Shown piece by piece: positions 56,482 through 64,000 of a stretch of 64,000 nucleotides of DNA; positions within the stretch are counted from its first letter, which is position 1; each line of letters begins with the position of its first letter. The DNA is from Corynascus novoguineensis (Eukaryota; Ascomycota; Sordariomycetes; Sordariales; Chaetomiaceae): NCBI GenBank assembly GCA_033296725.1, contig MU857603.1:558001-622000 (forward strand). Reading direction: 5' to 3'. A model generated the notes under the pieces. The model made no database searches. It was not told the origin of the DNA and saw only the letters and a program-made list of their open reading frames with translations. The position numbers and the translations under genes are program-made.

Positions 56482-58469
56482 ATGTGGTCGCCGTCACTCT
56501 CTTCGTTTTCCCTTTTATTAGCGGCTCTTCAGCCTGCCGCCGCCATCTGGCCGGCACCTCAGAGCTTGACCAAGGGCGACTCAGTTCTGTACCTGCACCA
56601 GAACATTGAAATCACATATGATGGAGAATCCGTACGCTGGTCTTGTTCCTCTTCCTCCCCTTCTTTATCATTCCCTAACAATTACCACCACCACCATCAC
56701 CATCATCACCATCGTCATCATCGTCGTCTTGTGTGCCTTGACGAGGGGCTGGATGCTAAACAGTTTGTGCACCAACAGATTCCGTACACATACGGATATG
56801 AACCTCGCAAGTTGACCAGCAAGGAAGTTGTCCAAGCGGGCATTTCCCGGACGCTGGCGGGCATCTTTGGTAACAGCATTGTTCCCTGGAAGCTGCACAA
56901 GCCCGGATCCAAGTTCGAGCCCGACCTGTCCAAGGGCCAGCAATGGCTCAAGACACTCAAGATCGTCCAGAAGGCCAAGGACAAGCCCAGCACCTTCAAG
57001 CCTCTCGCTGGCGAAGTTGACGAGTCGTACAACCTGACGGTGAGCGCCGACGGTCACGCTAAGCTCACCGCCCTCTCTTCCATCGGCGTGCTTCGCGGCC
57101 TCGAGACCTTCTCGCAGCTCTTTTACCAACACTCGGCCGGCACCTTTTGGTACACGCCCTTCGCTCCCGTCTCGGTCCAGGACTCGCCCAGGTTCCCCCA
57201 CCGCGGCATCCTGTTGGACACGGCGCGCAACTTCATGCCCCTCCCGGACGTCCTGCGCACCATTGACGCCATGGCCTGGAGCAAGCTCAACCGGCTACAC
57301 ATCCACGTGACCGACTCGCAGTCTTGGCCGATCGTGATCCCCTCGATGCCCGAGCTCTCGGAGAAGGGCGCCTACCACCCGAGCCAGACCTACTCGCCCG
57401 AGGACATTGAGAGGATCCAGACGTACGGGGTCGAGCGTGGCGTCGAGGTCTATTTCGAAATCGACATGCCGGGCCACATCGGCGTGGTGTCGCTGTCTCA
57501 CCCGGAGCTGATTGTGGCCTATAACCTCCAGCCCTACCAGTGGTGGTGCCAGGAGCCGCCGTGCGGCGCCTTCAAGCTCAACAACACGGCCGTCGATGCC
57601 TTTCTCGACAAGCTCTTCGACGACCTGCTGCCGCGACTGGCGCCCCACGCGGCCTACTTCCACACGGGCGGCGACGAGCTCAACCGCAACGACTCGATGC
57701 TCGACGAAGGAATCCGGTCCAACGCGACCGAGGTGTTGCAGCCGCTGCTACAGAAGTTCATCGACACGCAGCACGCGCGCGTCCGCGCGGCCGGCCTGAC
57801 CCCAATCACCTGGGAGGAAATCCCGCTCGAGTGGAACGTCACCATGGCTAAGGACACGGTTGTGCAAGCTTGGCTCGGCGGCGACTCGGTCAAGACACTG
57901 ACCAGCAAGGGCTACAAGGTCATTGACAGCAACTACAACTTCTGGGTAAGCAATGAGCCTCACACTTGCATTTTCCTTTCTTCATTCTTCTCCGTCTAGT
58001 TCGCCGGTTTTAGGCTGCTAACCTTGAATCGAAACAGTACCTCGACTGTGGCCGGGGCCAGTGGCTGACGTGGGCCAACGGGGAGGGCTTCACCCAGGGG
58101 TACCCGTTCAACGACTGGTGTGGGCCGACCAAGTCTTGGGCGCTCGTGTACCAGCACGACCCGACGGCGGGGCTGACGTCGGAGGAGGCCGAGCGGGTGC
58201 TGGGCGGCGAGGTGGCGCTCTGGGCTGAGACCATCGATCCGATCAATTTCGACACGCTCGCGTGGCCACGCGCCAGCGCCGCCGGCGAGGCGCTCTGGTC
58301 TGGCCGCATCGACCCGGACACGGGCCGCAACCGCAGCCAGGTCGAGGCCGCCCCGCGGCTCAACGAGTTCCGCGAGAGGCTGGTCGCCCGCGGCGTCCGA
58401 GCTTCACCTATCCAGATGACGTTCTGCACGCAGGGCAAGGCCGAGGAATGCCAGTTTATCGTTGCTTGA
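56482..58469 (+). CDS. Secreted beta-N-acetylhexosaminidase (GH20)
   Basis: Exons 56482-56631, 56764-57945 and 58038-58469 give 587 residues. The enzyme removes terminal GlcNAc/GalNAc, mainly from chitin oligomers, outside the cell. A signal peptide (residues 1-21, ending PAAA) precedes IWPAPQSLTKGDSVLYLHQN of the GH20b domain. The barrel shows PRFPHRGILLDTARNFMPLP, RLHIHVTDSQSWPI, VYFEIDMPGHIGV, the catalytic pair Asp354-Glu355 in HTGGDELN, ITWEEIPLEW, and NYNFWYLDCGRGQW across intron 2. LGGEVALWAETID and WPRASAAGEALWSG end the barrel. The first intron (132 nt) has no in-frame stop, so an unspliced message would read through a poly-His insert. Its acceptor could be at 56763 or 56778; either keeps frame. 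Confidence 0.92.
56684..56728 (+). repeat. CAC/CAT/CGT trinucleotide tract inside GH20 intron 1
   Basis: A run of CAC, CAT and CGT triplets lies wholly inside the predicted first intron. It would code nine consecutive histidines if retained. Confidence 0.85.
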
Positions 58470-60827
58470 GCGCCAGCCCGTGTTTGGGCACTCTGATGTT
58501 CTTTTTCTTCTTAGTTCGTTCTTTTTCTCACAAGTATTATTTTACGCCGTGTCTCTCTTCACTGGGAATAATCTACGAGTTAGTCTTGCATGCATTGATG
58601 ATGATCTCTTGGGTCTTGAAAGGGAGAAGAGGGGGGAAGGTGTGGTGATAGTGATTGATGGATTGACTGGTCGGAGTGGTTCCGAAAGGGCTATGCTCAT
58701 CTGGGGGCTTGTCCCCGAGATTGTCACCAAGAATCGGCTCGAACCCGAGCGAGCGCATAACTTCGGAGTAACCTTGAGCCTTCCAATAAGTAATGCACCA
58801 CATTGGGATACAAGCACAACACGTCGCGGGCAGGCATGAACAACTGCTTGTATTAGCGAAGTCCATGGATACATGAGTGCTGCCGTAGCGGTACAGTACT
58901 TCGCCGGGCAGTCTCTGCTCAATGTCAGATTCGGCTGCGGCACATGTCCGAGCCATTACTATGCGAGGTTGAAAAGTATCTACCTACCAATCATTGTGTG
59001 CAGAATGCATGTATGTACATATACTTGTACGTCCGTAGGTGTGGGGAGTTCTTAGGCTTCGGAGTTAGATGTGGTGCGAATTCCGTTAAAGATGTGTCGT
59101 GTAGAATTGATCGAGTAACACTTTTTAATAGAGCGAGTCGGCACACAACTAAGCAAACTGATGTGAAAAGAATCTACTTGCATGGGCTGAATTTTCTTCT
59201 TTCTCCTTTTTTGTGCGAAAGAACTCAGAGCTCAGAAGGCAAGAACGATTTTAAAACTACTCGGGTAGGTACTCAATAGCGTCCTGGTGGCCATAAGCTC
59301 TTTCCAAGTTTGTATGTACTCTCGCCGCAGCGCCATTAGGATAGTCAGCACCTTGTCTGAACATTCCGACGTCTTCCCCCACGTGTACACTTGCATTTCA
59401 AATCGACCGTCACTACACGAGATGCAACAAACCCTGATGATTCGACATGTGTTTTCTGTTACACACAACAGGAGGTGAGGCGGGACGCGGCCGAAGCTCC
59501 ATTCTATAGTGCAGCCAACCCACGCGACCGGCACCTTCACTCCTTCCGTGAGCCTACACTACCAAGTTTCTTCAGCTCAAATCGTGGTCGGCCCCCGCCA
59601 TCGCCCAATCGCCCAAGACAGATGGGCCGCAAAGAATCCGCAATGAATCCGGGGAATCAAGATAGCGACACTGCACAACACTAGCGTCGTGCAAGATGTC
59701 CCCGCCCCCGGATCTGCATGGAACAAGAGAACAGACAGGGCGCCATGAAGGTCGATGACAAGGATCCCCGCGCCGTGCTAGGCTTCATCGCCACCGTCTT
59801 GAAGAATTCCCCCGCTTCGAAACGCGCAATCGTCTGCTAAAGCCGCAGAAGCGGGAAAGAAGCCTCGGCACTACCTCGTTTGGCCGCACACCATCCGCGC
59901 CATGTGTTACACTCTCCAACCCTGCTGTGAAAATTGAGGCGCGACGGGTAGGTACGGGGTCCGCGGACGGCCTAAGATCTCAACGGCCATGAAGCCAAGA
60001 ATCCTTGCAAAGGGCTTGATGCCAGGCAAGTCGGTGGAAACTCGCCTCGGACACAGTGGGGCATCCCTCTTGTTCGCTTCGATTCCGAAATCCTGGGGCG
60101 GAGGGGCCTAAGTGGAGTGTTTTTTGATGGTCTTCTTGTCAAGTCATGACACCGTTGCGGCTATGCTATGGGTTGCTGCGCGGCTTGTCTCCGAGCGCTT
60201 GGCACGAGATTGGGGGGCTGTCTCTACACGACGAGTACACTACAAGTACCAAGCACACAGTCCATACGAGTTGGATGTGCGGTACGTATCCGTTTATGTA
60301 TACACGTCGAGTATATGTTCCCCGGTCTTTCCGCTCCAATCTTCAGCGTCCTTCCATTGGAAACACTTGCTCCAGATCCCACGATTGACACGGGATTCGG
60401 GCTCCATCCAAACTCGTCCCTCCGCACAGCCGAGCTCTCAGGCCCGGTTGATTACTTTGCTCTTCTCGGCCGCTTCCCCCAAAAACACATCATAAGGAGA
60501 AAGGGGTCCTTGCATATTCCTACTTCGGTGCAAACCAACCGTCATTTACAAAGTAGCGTCGTCTTATCCAACCTACTGGACATATCTCAATACATATTGT
60601 CCGGCCGTGTCATAGAGTGGTCATCTTTGTGCCTCGTTACTCGACAGTAGCTCCCTCCGGCCCGCAAACGACAAACTGCCTGGTCTCTTCGGCCTTAGAT
60701 CCCGACCCGCTGTCCGGGCCGTCTCCGGTTACCAACCAGGCCACGAATAATACTTGTGTTCGAGTTTTGGTTGGATTGGCAAATTGTTTCCCTCCAGGCC
60801 GCTTTGGTTGTCAGACCACCTCGCACC
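58470..60827. other. Intergenic, no gene recognised
   Basis: These 2.4 kb hold the GH20 3' region and the P450 promoter. A minus-strand frame at 58956-58573 (for example EVMRSLGFEPILGDNLGDKP) looks more protein-like than most but matched no family. CATGTATGTACATATACTTG lies at 59008-59027. Confidence 0.45.
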
Positions 60828-62781
60828 ATGGGACTCACCGAGGCTCTCGTCGACCGTATCTCGGTTCAGTCGGCGTTGGTCTTCGTTCCAGGCCTCGTGT
60901 TGGCCTATGTCGTCTTCGCCGCTTTCGTAAGACCAGCATGGGAGGAGCTCAAACTGGCCCGAATGCCGGGCAAAAGGGCACCCAGGATCAACTCGAAGCT
61001 CCCATTCAGTGAGTAGACATTTCGCCAAACCGTTCATGCTGTGCATGTCTTTGCGTGCGCAAAAAAAAAAAAAAAAAAGAAAAAAAGAAAAATGCTAATG
61101 TGGCGCAGGCCTCGATTTCCTCTGGGGAGCAATCAGTTCGGCGATGAAAAACCAGAACCACGTCTTCTGGAATAAAATGTTCAACCATGCCGGGTCCCAC
61201 ACAGTTGAGGGCCGTGTCGCCGGTCGTCGCATCGTTTTCACTGCCGATTATGAAAATATCAAGGCGATCCTGGCCACGCAGTTCAGCGATTACGGCAAGG
61301 GCGAGCCCTTTCATAGGGAGTGGCGGGCATTCCTGGGGGACAGCATCTTCACCACTGACGGCGCCCTGTGGCACGACAGTCGCCAATTGATCCGACCCCA
61401 GTTCATCAAGGATCGTGTTAGCGACCTGCACGTTTTTGAGAAGCACATGCAGACCTTGTTCCGCGCCATCGCCAACGGGGGCGCCCTGGACGGGGAGAAC
61501 CAGCCGGTCGATATTGAGGCCGGCAACGGGAAGCCCGTCGAGATCAGCGACCTCTTCTTCCGCTTCACTCTTGACTCGGCCACCGAGTTCCTGTTGGGCC
61601 ACGACGTCAAGTCGCTCAGGTTCGTCGTCCACCAATCTACCCTCGTTTCACAAGTTTGACAAATCTGACCTCCTTCGAGCCAACCGCGTCAAGAATTTGC
61701 CGAAGCCTTCGGCGAGGTTCAGCGAGTCCAGAGCCTTATCTCCCGGGCCGGCACTCTCAACAGCCTCGTCCCGCGCGGCAGCTTCAACAGGGGGATGAAG
61801 GTGATCAACAACTTCATCAACATGTACATCGAGCGCGCCCTGCGCCTGAGCCCCGAAGAGCTGGCCACTAAGTCCAAGGGCGACGCCGGCTACACCTTCC
61901 TGCACGCCCTTGCCGGGTACACGCGCGACCGCCAAGTGCTCCGCGATCAGTTGATCGCCGTACTGCTCGCCGGACGCGATACGACCGCTTGCACCTTGTC
62001 CTGGACCCTCTACGAGCTGGCCCGCCACCCGGAGGCGCTCGAGAAGCTGCGCGCTGAGATCCTGTCCGTCGTCGGTCCTACGAGGGCGCCCACATACGAC
62101 GACCTCAAGAGCATGAAGTACCTGCAGAATGTCATGAACGAGACTCTCCGGTTATACCCAGTCGTGCCTTTCAAGTAGGTTTTCCCCCTCAGTTTCTTTC
62201 CATTTCCTTTTTCTTTCCCTTTCTTTATCGTCCTCTTCTCCCTTTTTTCTTTTCTTGTTTTGGTTTTTTTTTTCTCTCCTTTATCCCCACCTGTCCATTT
62301 TCTCTCAATTCCAAACCAACAGGACCATACTGACATAACCACCGCCACCTCCTCCAGCGTCCGCCTTGCCCTGAAGGACACGACGCTTCCGCGCGGCGGC
62401 GGCCCCACGGGCCTCGAGCCCGTCAAGGTGCTCAAGGACACGCCCATCGCCTACTCGACCCTCGTCATGCAGCGCCGCGAGGACCTGTACCCGGCGCCCA
62501 GCCCGGCTTTCCCTCCCGTGGACGTCTTCTCACCAGACCGCTGGTCCGCCGGCTGGCAGCCCAAGCCGTGGCAGTACGTGCCCTTCAACGGCGGGCCCCG
62601 CATCTGCATCGGCCAGCAGTTCGCCCTGACCGAGATGGGCTACGTGCTGACGAGGCTGTTCCAACGCTACGAGCGCATTGACAACTACACAGACAGCCAC
62701 CCAGGGCTCAAGGCCGACATCGTCCTGCAGCCTGCCAAGGGCGTCAGGGTTGGCCTGTGGGAAGCGAAGAGGGAAAAATAA
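60828..62781 (+). CDS. Cytochrome P450, CYP52-like
   Basis: Exons 60828-61008, 61109-61619, 61680-62174 and 62358-62781 give 536 residues. The N-terminal anchor (SALVFVPGLVLAYVVFAAFV) places it in the ER membrane facing the cytosol. P450 signatures: NHAGSHTVEGRVAGRRIVFT near the B region, I-helix LLAGRDTTACTLSW (Asp331-Thr332-Thr333), K-helix ETLRLYPVVPFN across intron 3, DVFSPDRW, and haem loop FNGGPRICIGQQFA with ligand Cys479. The text HDSRQLIRPQF and FRFTLDSATEFLLGHDV is typical of CYP52 and related fungal omega-hydroxylases of alkanes and fatty acids. Substrate is inferred from that similarity. Intron 1 has an A18 run (61061-61078), and intron 3 (183 nt) is mostly pyrimidine. The GTTCGT donor of intron 2 is non-standard but is the junction that best restores frame. 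Confidence 0.88.
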
Positions 62782-63144
62782 AGGCGGGACCCAATGATAT
62801 CCTCTCCAAAGTTTCTTTTTTGTCTACGAGATATGGCAGGATAAGAATGTACGATATTTCACGCCATGACGAGTTATCTCTTCACTTTGGTCTAGTTTTG
62901 GATTTTGAGCAGCGAATAGTAACGCGCTTACTTAACTCGCTCAATTATCGTGTTTCAGCTTCCAGTGCTGTTACGCTACGTCCAATTTCGCCACTGCGTA
63001 TTTCGGACTTGAGTTGACCGCTGGATTAATACGCTGAGACTTGACTGCCATTTACCTGCGCTCTCACGCAGTGCTGGCGATGTGGCTTGAGAGGGTCTTC
63101 TTCCCTCACCCTCCCTTCGTGCGTTATAAGAAGCCCGGCTACAG
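62782..63144. other. Convergent intergenic region
   Basis: Facing 3' ends of the P450 (plus) and aminotransferase (minus) genes. No gene seen. Confidence 0.55.
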
Positions 63145-64000
63145 TCATAGTTGGTAGTTCTCCCTGATGGCCTCTCCCAGCCGCCTGATGGCCTCCCTCA
63201 TGTTATCCGGCGTCGCGGCAGCAAATGTGGCCCGGAAGTACAGTCCGGAGGGAGGGACGTCCTGCTCGGCGCGGAACCAGGACCCGCGGGCCACAAGGAC
63301 TCCCTTTGCTATGCAGCTGTTAAAGATTTCCTCCTCAATATCCAGGATGCTCTTGGTTGACACCTGCGGGTGCAGCTCGTGGTTGACCTTCAGCCATTGC
63401 TGCCCTAAGTTAGTACGCAGCTACCCCGGGCACATCTTAGGACGTAGAAAAAGGGAAGGGGATGATGCCTGGTGGACAAAAAGAAAAAGGAAAAAGGAAA
63501 CTCACAAACATGCCCGCCCTGGGCGGATTCCAACTGACTACTTCCTTGGGAAGGAACTCGTCGCAGGCGGCCGCCATGGCGTTCCTCCGCTTGGTGTACT
63601 CGACCCGCAAGTTCATGAGCCACCGCAGGTAGCCCTCATGGCCCCAGCGCTCGTCGAGCAGCTTGTGCAGAATGGCCTGGGAGAAACCGCTTGGTCCCTG
63701 GTTGGCGACCTCGGCGTGGCGGATGAAGCGTTCGACAATCTGCTCCGAGGCTGTGATCCAGCCCAACCGCGACCCCGGCACCACCACCTTGGAGAACGAG
63801 TCCATGCGCAGCACGCGTCCGTCCACATCCATGCTCGTGTACGTGGGAATCAGCCCGTCCAGGAATTCATCCACACTCTGGGGCGGCGTGGGCTGGTCCG
63901 TGAGACCGCCGCTGTGCTCCGGCATCTGCAGATAGTAGTACGGCTCGTCCTCGATGATGAAGAGGTCGTGCCGCCGCGCCACTTCGTAGATGTCTCTCCG
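63145..64000 (-). CDS. aro8: Aromatic aminotransferase, Aro8-like (5' end outside the window)
   Basis: The 3' part of a fold-type I PLP enzyme; exons 64000-63507 (continuing beyond the edge) and 63399-63145. The visible part starts RRDIYEVARRHDLFIIEDEP, then YYYLQM. The PLP-binding lysine is in MDSFSKVVVPGSRLGWI, with the phosphate-binding Arg in SRLGW. ANQGPSGFSQAILHKLL and the C-terminal ARGSWF and LYFRATFAAA complete the fold. These motifs suit the Aro8/kynurenine aminotransferase group, which transaminates aromatic amino acids and 2-aminoadipate. The intron of 107 nt uses donor GTGAGT and acceptor GGCAG after ACTAAC. A nearer acceptor (TTAG) would break frame. Exact substrate and the N-terminus are not visible. 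Exon 1 limit at 63506 by donor. Confidence 0.85.

Noticed and set aside
58573..58956. Minus-strand frame with protein-like text (LGFEPILGDNLGDKP)
   Set aside because: It overlaps the GH20 3' region. Part of it is Cys-rich nonsense and no family was recognised.
1..64000. CRISPR arrays, riboswitches, prokaryotic-type signals, intact transposons, PKS/NRPS clusters
   Set aside because: Looked for and not seen. The window is eukaryotic, and the repeats found are microsatellites.

Overview
The window is nuclear DNA of a filamentous ascomycete (Pezizomycotina), most likely a Sordariomycete. Genes are interrupted by short introns, mostly 50-190 nt, with GTRNGY donors, YAG acceptors and CTRAC-like branch points. 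Coding DNA is GC-rich and codes on both strands. The products are fungal: PalC, a DUF2406 protein, an AflR-type Zn2Cys6 regulator, a DUF3336/patatin protein, VMA21 and a GH20 chitobiase. No rRNA gene, convincing tRNA, CRISPR array, intact transposon or secondary-metabolite cluster was seen.

Layout, left to right. 0-1 kb: decayed STAND/ankyrin-type relic. 1.7-5.5 kb: divergent pair palC (ambient-pH signalling, minus) and alg6 (N-glycan glucosyltransferase, plus). 7.3-8.8 kb: secreted cupredoxin protein with a membrane anchor. 10.5-11.7 kb: SURF4/Erv29 cargo receptor. 12.4-13.9 kb: AflR-like regulator (minus), divergent from erb1 (14.8-17.7 kb, ribosome biogenesis). 18.3-19.7 kb: secreted SGNH hydrolase. 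20.7-21.4 kb: uncharacterised protein. 24.5-26.7 kb: DUF3336/patatin lipase-like protein whose nucleophile serine is replaced. 27.7-30.8 kb: Fun30-type chromatin remodeller, divergent from vma21 (31.5-32.0 kb). 32.8-34.3 kb: DUF2406 protein. 38.2-38.9 kb: ribosomal protein eL33, split into five small exons including one of 10 nt, inside a stretch that otherwise looks empty. 41.2-43.2 kb: glucose-6-phosphate dehydrogenase. 45.2-48.9 kb: Mediator subunit MED14. 49.6-51.9 kb: protoporphyrinogen oxidase. 52.6-54.2 kb: Nab2-type poly(A)-RNA-binding protein. 56.5-58.5 kb: secreted GH20 beta-N-acetylhexosaminidase. 60.8-62.8 kb: CYP52-like cytochrome P450. 63.1 kb to the edge: 3' part of an aromatic aminotransferase.

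The genes form no single pathway. They are an ordinary euchromatic mix: secretory pathway (alg6, SURF4, vma21), RNA and ribosome (erb1, eL33, nab2), transcription and chromatin (MED14, Fun30, AflR-like), metabolism (G6PD, PPOX, P450, aminotransferase) and secreted hydrolases. I did not find a convincing new multi-gene system. The points most worth a second look are the serine-less patatin protein, the hidden eL33 gene with its micro-exon, the in-frame poly-His intron in the chitobiase, the unclustered AflR-like regulator, the C-terminal tail of the PPOX, and a short palindromic motif that recurs in intergenic DNA. Exon limits were inferred by eye from splice signals and family continuity; no alignment was run.
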